This document shows positions 1-6,674 of a stretch of DNA of 64,000 bases, piece by piece. The translations under genes and the position numbers were made by a program. The notes beneath the pieces were generated by a model, which was not told the DNA's origin, did not search any database, and saw only the letters and a list, made by a program, of their open reading frames with translations. Positions within the stretch are counted from its first letter, which is position 1; every line of letters begins with the position of its first letter. The DNA comes from Phormidesmis priestleyi Ana (GTDB taxonomy: Bacteria > Cyanobacteriota > Cyanobacteriia > Phormidesmidales > Phormidesmidaceae): NCBI GenBank assembly GCA_001314865.1, contig LJZR01000014.1:1-64000 (forward strand), written 5' to 3'.

Positions 1-2
1 AC

Positions 3-86
3 GAACTGAGCGAAGCCATTGTCGATGGCATGATTGACCGCAGCATTCACGGCGATTATGAATTAGACCGTCTTATACTTAATTGA
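3..86 (+). CDS. 3' end of an unidentified CDS (partial)
   Basis: An open frame runs from the window edge to a TGA at 84-86 and gives 27 residues ending DRLILN. It contains no motif. It is called only because it is open from the edge and stops just before the convergent gene that follows. The gene's body and start lie outside the window, so no function can be given. Confidence 0.35.
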   Translation, partial: ELSEAIVDGMIDRSIHGDYELDRLILN

Positions 87-92
87 CCTGAC

Positions 93-281
93 CTACTTAA
101 GAGCCCCTACACAAGAGAGCGTTACCGCCAATAAGCTGTCGCATCCCCACAGCTGAATTGAAAAATATAGGAAAAGTGCGGTAGTCGCCGAGATGCCGAT
201 AGGCTGACCTAAAAAGTAAAAGAAATCTCGGGTGGTTTCTAACCACTCCAATAGCTTCATAAATCGATTGAGGATTGCCAT
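93..281 (-). CDS. Small putative membrane protein (62 aa)
   Basis: ATG-started ORF with a charged amphipathic N-terminus (about residues 1-22) and one hydrophobic stretch (about 28-60) that could span the membrane once or twice. It lies 9 bp downstream of another small membrane ORF on the same strand, so the two could be co-transcribed. No family is recognised and no strong ribosome-binding site is visible. It could be a chance ORF; the hydrophobic pattern and the same-strand spacing are the only support. Confidence 0.35.
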   Translation of the reverse strand: MAILNRFMKLLEWLETTRDFFYFLGQPIGISATTALFLYFSIQLWGCDSLLAVTLSCVGALK

Positions 282-290
282 TGTTATGAC

Positions 291-494
291 CTAGACAAGC
301 TCACTAAAAACCTCGTATGGCATTGCTTCAGTCGCCGTTGGTTTAAGCGCCGTTAGGCCACTCAGCGATGTTGTGCTCATGGGCCGGACGGCTGACTGAG
401 TTAGCCATAGGGTAACCCACGTCATTAGCAAAATGGCCACCAAGGCTGCCCATAATCGCCAGAGGTTGCTGTGTTTGCCTGCTGCTGAGATCAT
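291..494 (-). CDS. Small putative single-pass membrane protein (67 aa)
   Basis: ATG-started ORF with a short polar N-terminus (residues 1-11), one clear transmembrane segment rich in Leu, Ala and Trp (about 12-33), and a Ser/Thr/Pro-rich tail. It sits 9 bp upstream of the 62-residue ORF on the same strand. I do not recognise the family. The topology is what one expects of a small bitopic protein, but it rests on hydrophobicity alone. Confidence 0.4.
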   Translation of the reverse strand: MISAAGKHSNLWRLWAALVAILLMTWVTLWLTQSAVRPMSTTSLSGLTALKPTATEAMPYEVFSELV

Positions 495-928
495 GGTGTT
501 ATGCTCCGTTTGCTCCTAGTAATAGTGGGTAATAGTTACTCTCAGCGATAATGGCTCCTAGCGATAATGGCTCCTAGCGACAGTTGTGCGAGTTAGTTAA
601 CACTTGCCGTGTTGCTATTACTGCTATTAATAGTAAAGGTCGAAATGAGGGGACAACCTGTAGCGAAAGCAACAGATTTCTAACAATTTGTGATCGAATT
701 TATCAGAGGCTCTTTTTGCTTGGGCCGCGATCGCCCGCTACAAAGGCTGGTTTGTAACGACTGTTTTACCAGAAACTGTGGCAGTCAGCCCAAAACGTTC
801 TGGCAATGAGTAACTTATTAGCGGAGTCATTAGCTAGCTATTAGAGAGGCAGTAAGAGATAATTCAAAAGCTAGCTGCCCAATGCTGACTGTAAGACTGT
901 TAAAAAGGTCACTTAAGGAATGTAATTA
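495..928. other. Gene-free stretch with short direct repeats
   Basis: This 434-bp divergent intergenic region separates the small membrane ORFs (minus strand) from the Rieske gene (plus strand), so it should carry both promoters. At about 545-586 a 15-16 bp unit containing agcgataatggctcct is repeated two to three times. No RNA gene or convincing -10/-35 pair was identified. Confidence 0.4.
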
Positions 929-1426
929 ATGAAACGTCGTGAATTTGTGAATTTTGTGGGTTTGGGCTGTATTGCGACTTCGTTACCGGTTGCGATCGCC
1001 GCCTGTACCCCAGCCGAAACCACTGCTGATTCAACCGCTGATTCACCGGATGCAGCGCCCGCTGATGTTCCCGCCGCTGATGTCACTGCTGAAAGTATGG
1101 ATAGCAGCGTCAGAGAAGATGGTTTTGCCGCACTCGGCACCGTTTCAGAGCTAGATTCTGCTGGATTTTTGGCCTCGCAAACCTTTGTGGCGGGGCCAGT
1201 AATTGTTGTGCGTGACCCGGCCAATGCTGAGGATATTGTGGCGCTAAATTCTATCTGTACTCATAAAGGCTGTAGCGTTGACTGGGCTGACACTGAATTC
1301 ACCTGTGCTTGTCACGGTTCTACATTTAGCGTAGATGGGACAGCAACCAATGGCCCTGCCACTGAGCCGCTTAGCAGTTATGAAGCAAAAATTGATGGCG
1401 ATTGGGTACTGGTGAAAGCAGTTTAG
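929..1426 (+). CDS. Rieske [2Fe-2S] protein with Tat lipoprotein signal
   Basis: Electron-transfer protein of 165 residues. The Rieske boxes are CTHKGC (110-115) and CACHGS (126-131). By family rules C110, H112, C126 and H129 bind the [2Fe-2S] cluster and C115-C128 form the disulfide. The N-terminus begins MKRREF, a twin-arginine signal, followed by a hydrophobic stretch and a lipobox-like IAAC with Cys26. An Ala/Asp/Thr-rich linker (about 27-65) then leads to the Rieske fold. The expected location is the outer face of the cytoplasmic membrane or the lumen, as a lipid-anchored protein. No cytochrome b or oxidase partner is adjacent. It resembles the stand-alone low-potential PetC3-type Rieske proteins of cyanobacteria more than PetC1 of cytochrome b6f, which has a membrane-spanning anchor; that assignment is inference. 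An AAGGA motif lies upstream of the ATG. Confidence 0.85.
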   Translation: MKRREFVNFVGLGCIATSLPVAIAACTPAETTADSTADSPDAAPADVPAADVTAESMDSSVREDGFAALGTVSELDSAGFLASQTFVAGPVIVVRDPANAEDIVALNSICTHKGCSVDWADTEFTCACHGSTFSVDGTATNGPATEPLSSYEAKIDGDWVLVKAV

Positions 1427-1535
1427 AACCCAACTCCCTACAGCCATGGGTTTTGAGCCTGGTCGGCCAATCGACTGGGCTCGATTGAGCTGGCAAATGG
1501 GCAGGCAATCGTCAAATTTAGTATTGGTAAAGTTT

Positions 1536-2561
1536 CTAAAAATTCTCTTGCAATTGGACTGGCTTCACGATTGGCCGGACTGATGTTCTTACACTCGGCT
1601 GGACTAATGCCCTCATACCTGGCTTAATCGATGGCCTAATAGATTGTTGTAGCTGCTCAATTTTGGCAACAGCGGCTGCGCTGATTGTGCCATTAGTGGC
1701 CCTCTGGGTTACGTCCCACCAGTGCATAGGGAATAAGTGTATCGGGGATAAGTGTGTGCCTGGTAGCAGAGAGGCGGTGATGTTGGGCTGTTCTTGCAAA
1801 AGTCTGCGGCAGGTGGAACGGGCGATCGCATCCTGTTCAAACTCAAATAAATGAGTCACATTGAACAATTTACTGCGTTCGATCAGAGCATGAGTTTGAT
1901 CTACACTGGGTGCTGCAATTTGTTTCGTAGCCGCTACTTTTCGAAAAAGTTTTTCTAACGATTTCATCGGAATGGCACCCTCTAAATCTGTGATGGCGGG
2001 TGCAATTAATAAGGAAGCTTCATTGTAAATAGAAGGCAGCCCGTAGTTGACCGTTTTGCCCGTCATCGCTTTAATGTTGTCTTCTAGCTGACGCAGGGTA
2101 TGAACTAGCATTTGCAGCCGCTGCGTAATTATCAGCCATTGCTGAGGCGAAACGCCAACGCCGTCAAAATAGGCGGTCAAAATTTCTTTGGGTGCACTCA
2201 ATAATTCTAGCAGCGCAATATATTTGCATCCTAAGCTATGCCCCAGCCAGCAATAGTTTGCCGCATTGAGATAGGCATCTATTTCATAACCGGGGTGACG
2301 AAGGGCTGTTTCAATAATCGATTCGCGAATAGCGTAGTGTTCTTCTAATAGGCTAAGCGCAATTGACCAATGACTAAAGCTAAAGCGAAATGGCAGCGCA
2401 ACCACCGTGTAGCCTGCGTCATAAAATGGCCGGAGCAACTGACGATAAAACAGCGTAGGATAGCTGCCAAAGAAAGCACCACCGATAAATTGAACGATGC
2501 CTTGGGGCTTGGGGTGTAGGGCTACCCAGCTATGGGCATGAGGCTGAAAGCGAAACGGCAT
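1536..2561 (-). CDS. DUF1350 family alpha/beta-hydrolase-like protein
   Basis: A 341-residue protein recognised by its N-terminus, where HSWVALHPKP and QFIGGAFFGSYP match the conserved opening of the DUF1350 family of cyanobacteria and plastids. A serine in the motif GHSLGCK looks like an alpha/beta-hydrolase nucleophile elbow. The biochemical role of the family is unknown. I chose the ATG at 2561 because the family block begins right after it. The frame stays open to a GTG at 2657, but that extension runs through a repeated Lys-rich tract made by a duplicated cacccttttttctg unit. The C-terminus is an Arg/Pro/Val-rich tail with irregular repeats (about residues 310-341), probably disordered. 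Confidence 0.7.
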   Translation of the reverse strand: MPFRFQPHAHSWVALHPKPQGIVQFIGGAFFGSYPTLFYRQLLRPFYDAGYTVVALPFRFSFSHWSIALSLLEEHYAIRESIIETALRHPGYEIDAYLNAANYCWLGHSLGCKYIALLELLSAPKEILTAYFDGVGVSPQQWLIITQRLQMLVHTLRQLEDNIKAMTGKTVNYGLPSIYNEASLLIAPAITDLEGAIPMKSLEKLFRKVAATKQIAAPSVDQTHALIERSKLFNVTHLFEFEQDAIARSTCRRLLQEQPNITASLLPGTHLSPIHLFPMHWWDVTQRATNGTISAAAVAKIEQLQQSIRPSIKPGMRALVQPSVRTSVRPIVKPVQLQENF

Positions 2562-2823
2562 TTGTTTTACCCAGGTCAGTTTTGACGGTGACAGATGTTT
2601 GATCACTAATGTTTTATCAGTGATCTCAATCTTTTTTCTGCACCCTTTTTTCTGCACCCTTTTTTGATTTTTTCGATACTACTCAGCAGGGTACTGCACC
2701 CTTCCATCTGCTCAGCCAATATTAAAAGAACAGAACGACGCACCGACGATGCTGGCGAGCTTGTAGGGTTACTCTGGCAACAGCGGCGTTCAGCTCATTA
2801 CTTTTATTTGGAGCATTTGAACA

Positions 2824-3426
2824 ATGTCAATTTCATCTGTAGTCTCTAACTTCGAGCTTTTGGTTAAGCCAATTGTGCAGCCTTCTGCCGATATTTTGGG
2901 CGTGGGGCGTACGGTTATTCAAGGGTATTTTTTGTCTGTTGCAAACCTTAGTAGCCGTGATGATTTCCGTCTACAGCTTAATTTTCGAGCAAAAAGTACT
3001 AATCTTTCATCCTCTCCTTTGCTCGCTTTTTGGGATGTCAATGGTAATAATACGCTGCTATCGCCTGTTTCTAATACGCCTAACAGCCGCGTTTATGAAA
3101 TTAGGTTGCAGCCTCGTGATACTGGGCTGTTTATACTACAGCCCAATGTGGCCGATCGCGATGTGGTGACTGCCGCGAATACAGAAATTCGTGGATATTT
3201 GGAAGCGACTTTGGCAACGCCTTTTGGGGCTAACACCTATAATCTGTTGCTTTCGCCTGAGCACCGAGGGACTTTTTTGCCTAAAGGCTTTGTCATTCCT
3301 GACGGTATTGTTGCAGATACCCCTCAGGATTTTGATCAGTTGGTGTATAGCATCCCAACTGCGCAAGGTGGTACAGCTTTTGAGTTTCAGCAAATTTCAC
3401 CAGATTTTATAAGGTCTGCTGCTTGA
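2824..3426 (+). CDS. Hypothetical protein (200 aa)
   Basis: ATG start with a GGAG motif about 12 bp upstream. The protein is mostly short alternating hydrophobic/polar stretches, suggesting a beta-rich fold. There is no obvious signal peptide, membrane segment or catalytic motif, although it is Asn/Ser-rich as many exported cyanobacterial proteins are. I do not recognise the family. It converges on the HCP gene, with a strong hairpin in the gap. It is believed to be real because of its length, start context and the absence of a competing frame of similar length. Confidence 0.6.
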   Translation: MSISSVVSNFELLVKPIVQPSADILGVGRTVIQGYFLSVANLSSRDDFRLQLNFRAKSTNLSSSPLLAFWDVNGNNTLLSPVSNTPNSRVYEIRLQPRDTGLFILQPNVADRDVVTAANTEIRGYLEATLATPFGANTYNLLLSPEHRGTFLPKGFVIPDGIVADTPQDFDQLVYSIPTAQGGTAFEFQQISPDFIRSAA

Positions 3427-3521
3427 GTTTGTTATTTGATTCGCTATATGGGCAAAGCAGCCCAATGAAACTGAAGCTGCGATCGCTCATTGCATTGCCT
3501 CACATTGCCTCGCATTGCCCC

Positions 3522-3573
3522 ATATCCCCAAGTTTAAGGAATCTGGACTCAACCGCCTTAAACTTGGGGATAT
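3522..3573. repeat. Perfect 18-bp inverted repeat (hairpin) between convergent genes
   Basis: The arm atatccccaagtttaagg (3522-3539) is exactly complementary to 3556-3573, with a 16-nt loop. It sits between the end of the 2824-3426 gene and the end of the HCP gene, where a bidirectional terminator would be useful. No long T-run follows either arm, so it could instead be a small dispersed hairpin element. Three 10-bp copies of a cattgcct-type repeat precede it at about 3490-3519. Confidence 0.7.
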
Positions 3574-3701
3574 TTCTCAACTTGAGGGCTCATTACACAC
3601 TTAGGATATATCTGGGTGACAGTATAGAGCTGTATGTGTATGTCTTGTGGCGTATGTTTTTTTGGAAGGCGCGATCGCTTCTAAACATTAGGCTCTAAAC
3701 A

Positions 3702-4229
3702 TTAGGCGCGATCGCCCTTAATAATGTCGCGCATGATGATGAACTTTTGCTCAAAGTCCACTGCGTTAATGCTGCTGACAATTTCCTGAGCCTGATCAGA
3801 GAGCGGATAGTCACTAGGCACCTCTACAACGCTGCTTTCTGACATTCCTTCACCTAATCTATACCACAGGGCAACCTTGGTTGTGTTGCTCAGCTCGTAG
3901 TAAGCGCTGGTTTGGTCATTGCGCTCTCCCGACAAAACGTCGCGCATAAACTGATACTGCTCATTTTTCGAGCTTTCTTTGAGCTGATCGTACAGCTCCA
4001 CTGAACTATCTGACTCCGCGTTGTCATCAGGGTTCTCAACAGCGGTTGTATCTAGTCCTTCGTAAACCCGCCATAGGACAATGAGCTGATCATCAGTGCT
4101 CAAGTCGCTAAATTGCTGTTTAATATTTGCGGAAGCGTTCTTGGGATCTCTCTTGGAATCTCTCTTGGGATCTCTTTTAGGATCTCCATTAGGGTCTGTT
4201 GTATTCTCTTGATTAGCTGTTTTAGCCAC
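3702..4229 (-). CDS. Helical carotenoid protein (OCP N-terminal domain homologue)
   Basis: Carotenoid-binding helical protein homologous to the N-terminal domain of orange carotenoid protein (OCP); such stand-alone domains (HCPs) quench singlet oxygen or phycobilisome excitation. The core aligns clearly: FSDLSTDDQLIVLWRVY matches the OCP helix with the carotenoid-contacting Trp and Tyr (W41 and Y44 in OCP numbering), and TKVALWYRLGEGM carries the W110-Y111 pair. MRDIIK near the end retains the Arg equivalent to R155. I chose GTG at 4229 (175 aa) because AAGGA lies 10 bp upstream; the longer frame begins only with TTG. The usual OCP N-terminal extension is replaced by a charged linker (RDPK units) encoded by a 12-bp tandem repeat at 4141-4188. 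The loop after the first motif is unusually acidic. The upstream gene encodes the matching OCP C-terminal module. Confidence 0.85.
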   Translation of the reverse strand: MAKTANQENTTDPNGDPKRDPKRDSKRDPKNASANIKQQFSDLSTDDQLIVLWRVYEGLDTTAVENPDDNAESDSSVELYDQLKESSKNEQYQFMRDVLSGERNDQTSAYYELSNTTKVALWYRLGEGMSESSVVEVPSDYPLSDQAQEIVSSINAVDFEQKFIIMRDIIKGDRA

Positions 4230-4410
4230 AGTAGTTAAGTCCTTATCTTGGCAATATATCTTGATAATGTGTCTTGACAACGTTCCAAACAATGCTCAAA
4301 CGGACAATACGGACGATATCTAAACGAGCGAGAAACTGAAAGCTCATCCAGCTCTATACACTGTCAGATCTACACTGTACGCTGTGTGTTTTGGTTCGAT
4401 GTGCCTTGGT

Positions 4411-4466
4411 CGGTTGGTCTCGGTCGGTTGGTCTCGGTCGGTTGGTCTTGGTCGGTTGGTCTTGGT
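4411..4466. repeat. 14-bp tandem repeat in the HCP/CTDH gap
   Basis: Four head-to-tail copies of a 14-bp unit (cggttggtctcggt and close variants) lie in the 421-bp gap between the CTDH and HCP genes (4230-4650). The short ORFs that read through it are artefacts of the repeat. The gap is long enough to hold a separate promoter for the HCP gene, but no promoter was identified. Confidence 0.8.
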
Positions 4467-4650
4467 CGGTGTGCCTTTGGCTAGTATAGAAAACCAGTGT
4501 GTTTATGAATACTTTCAAAAGGCATAACAGTTTTCCCCAACCGCCTCTCATGCCAGAACGAATGAAGTCTTTTTCCTTATCAATTCTTTTGCAGAAGCTG
4601 TTGTGGCGGTAGATGAATCGTTGGTAGTACTTTAAAGTCTCTCTAAAACA

Positions 4651-5103
4651 TTACTGACGATTAATCTTAATCAGCTCTTTAAGGGATGCCAGCAGTTTTA
4701 TGTTGACGGAACTAATGTGGTCAGTGCCATCTATTTCAAACTGCCAAGCAACGTTGACGACAAACAGCAAGTGCTTCACCTTGCCCTTTACTTGAAAGGT
4801 TTTTGTATGCGCTACGGTCTTTTCTTTTGGGGTCTTTTCTTCTAGGCTTTCTTCCTGTATCGCTGTGCAGGTGAGCGGAGTCATTTCCATTTCGCTCGCT
4901 TCGGTAGCGAGGTAGTGTGCGATCGCCTCTCTTCCTACCACGGGCTCTTCGAATGGCGGTACTAGCTGCCCCTGGGGTGCAAAAAGCAGCACCGTTTGCT
5001 GAAAGTCTTTGGCATTGAGCGTATCAAAATAGCGCTGAAGTATATCAGGCATCGTCAAGCTCAATTCCGTAGCTGTGTTAAGCGGAGTAGGGATATGAAC
5101 CAT
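4651..5103 (-). CDS. OCP C-terminal domain homologue (CTDH), NTF2-like carotenoid carrier
   Basis: A 150-residue NTF2-fold protein matching the C-terminal half of orange carotenoid protein. The blocks YFDTLNAKDF, PPFEEPVVGREAI and KLLASLKELI follow the OCP order. VNVAW carries the Trp equivalent to OCP W288, and the Tyr in LQRYF is the likely equivalent of Y201; these two hydrogen-bond the keto group of the carotenoid in OCP. As in known CTDHs, the segment before VNVAW is shorter than in OCP. A Lys/Glu-rich insertion (about residues 95-110) is unusual. CTDHs deliver carotenoid to apo-HCP, and the HCP gene lies directly downstream. ATG at 5103 was chosen over an upstream TTG at 5121; an ATG at 5052 is also possible. 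Confidence 0.88.
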   Translation of the reverse strand: MVHIPTPLNTATELSLTMPDILQRYFDTLNAKDFQQTVLLFAPQGQLVPPFEEPVVGREAIAHYLATEASEMEMTPLTCTAIQEESLEEKTPKEKTVAHTKTFQVKGKVKHLLFVVNVAWQFEIDGTDHISSVNIKLLASLKELIKINRQ

Positions 5104-5365
5104 GATTTTAAAATCTAGCAAGTTTTTCTAGCAGTTTTTAGCAGTCTTAAGAGCTAACGGCATGTCAGCATGGGGCCAAACTTAGTTTTAGCAGCCTAGA
5201 AGATATGGCCCCGTCGCGCCTCTATCTGAATGATGAACTCAGTGATAAACGCTCGGTGATGAACTGATAAAATAGCTGGACGCTTAACGAAAGCTTAGCG
5301 GCAGCGCTAAGTTCTGGAATCAATTTTTCAGAGAAGCTGTTTTTTTAAGTGAGCGGTTTAGGTGC

Positions 5366-6502
5366 ATGGTTTCACCCGTAGGCTCTTCTGAGATCCATCG
5401 CAAAATTATCCGCAAAATCATCCATGTAGATATGGATGCGTTTTATACCTCTGTAGAACAAAGAGACAATCCGGAGCTGCGTGGAAAACCTATTGTTGTC
5501 GGCGGGACACCTGAAAAACGCGGAGCCGTTGCCGCAGCTAGCTATGAGGCCCGCCAATACGGTATTCATTCAGCGATGCCTGCTCGCACCGCTGTCCAAC
5601 GCTGTCCGCATCTGATTTTTTTGCCTCCTCGGTTTGAGGCTTACCGCGCCGTTTCCGAGCAAATTCGAGAAGTCTTTTTTGACTACACTGATCTGGTCGA
5701 ACCGCTCTCTTTAGATGAAGCCTATTTAGATGTCACAGTCGATAAAAAAGGCACAGGCTCAGCGATGCTCATTGCCGAACAAATCAAGCAGCGGATCAAA
5801 ACCCACCTACAGCTCACGGCTTCGGCAGGTGTTTCTATCAACAAGTTTTTAGCAAAAATTGCCTCTGATTTAGACAAACCCGACGGTCTTTCTCTGATTG
5901 CACCTGACCAGGCAGAGGCTTTTATTGAAAAGCTGCCTATAGAATCATTTCATGGCGTTGGCCCAGCAACCGCTGCAAAAATGAAGGCACTGGGCATCAC
6001 CACAGGTGCTGATTTAAAGCGCTGGGAGCGGCAAGAGCTGGTTGCGACCTTTGGCAAAGTGGGTGACTACTACTACAAGGTGGTTCGCGCTCAAGACGAT
6101 CGCCCGGTTAATCCCAATCGAATCCGCAAGTCCATCGGCGCAGAAAAAAGCTTTTTTGAAGATTTGCGCCAGCAAGAAGAGATGGAAGCGGCCTTACTCA
6201 AGATCGCTGAAGAGGTGTATCAGCGATTGGTGAAAAACAAACGTAGCGGCCATACGCTGACGCTCAAAATAAAGTACGACAACTACAGCGTCATTACCCG
6301 CAGCCGCACGCTAGAGAGCCCTATTCAGTCATTTGCCGACATTTTTCTGCTGGCTCAAAGTCTGCTGGCGGCTCATATTACTCCCAATCGACCGGTCAGG
6401 CTCTTGGGCATTACGCTCTCTAACCTAACAGATGCTCAAGGCCACCAACAGCTCAGTTTTGATCTTTTCTCAAAACGAATTGACTCACTAGCAGGCGATT
6501 GA
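5366..6502 (+). CDS. dinB: DNA polymerase IV (Y-family translesion polymerase)
   Basis: Low-fidelity polymerase that copies past damaged template bases. All core Y-family motifs are present: HVDMDAFYTSVEQ near residue 20 with the metal-binding aspartate, the YEARQYGI motif, and SLDEAYLDVT with the catalytic Asp-Glu pair. The helix-hairpin-helix signature GVGPATAAKMKALGI follows, and a QLSFDLF motif near the C-terminus is a likely sliding-clamp binding site. At 378 residues it is slightly longer than E. coli Pol IV (351), mostly at the N-terminus. Neighbouring genes are not repair-related. No LexA-type operator was identified upstream. Confidence 0.95.
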   Translation: MVSPVGSSEIHRKIIRKIIHVDMDAFYTSVEQRDNPELRGKPIVVGGTPEKRGAVAAASYEARQYGIHSAMPARTAVQRCPHLIFLPPRFEAYRAVSEQIREVFFDYTDLVEPLSLDEAYLDVTVDKKGTGSAMLIAEQIKQRIKTHLQLTASAGVSINKFLAKIASDLDKPDGLSLIAPDQAEAFIEKLPIESFHGVGPATAAKMKALGITTGADLKRWERQELVATFGKVGDYYYKVVRAQDDRPVNPNRIRKSIGAEKSFFEDLRQQEEMEAALLKIAEEVYQRLVKNKRSGHTLTLKIKYDNYSVITRSRTLESPIQSFADIFLLAQSLLAAHITPNRPVRLLGITLSNLTDAQGHQQLSFDLFSKRIDSLAGD

Positions 6503-6579
6503 TAAGCACCGATAAGCGCCAATTTTAAGTCTTATTAGAAATTACAAAGCGCTCAAGCGTTACGAAGCGTGTCTTTTAT

Positions 6580-6628
6580 GATTAGACTTTAATCTATGGT
6601 TAAAAAAATAAGATAGACTCTAGTCTAT
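6580..6628 (+). promoter_or_regulatory. Two dyad elements upstream of bicA
   Basis: Two short inverted repeats lie 47-95 bp before the bicA start: gatta-N5-taatc at 6580-6594, and atagact-N2-agtctat at 6613-6628. Both are AT-rich. Their spacing and placement fit operator sites of a regulator such as the LysR-type factors that control bicarbonate uptake in cyanobacteria. Assignment to any named regulator is inference. Confidence 0.35.
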
Positions 6629-6674
6629 TAATAGAGCGACGGATTAGTTTAATAAAAAGTGTGGAGGCGCCTTG

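Noticed and set aside
4354-4551. 65-codon ORF on the minus strand
   Set aside because: Its product is mostly a translation of the 14-bp tandem repeat and has no start context.
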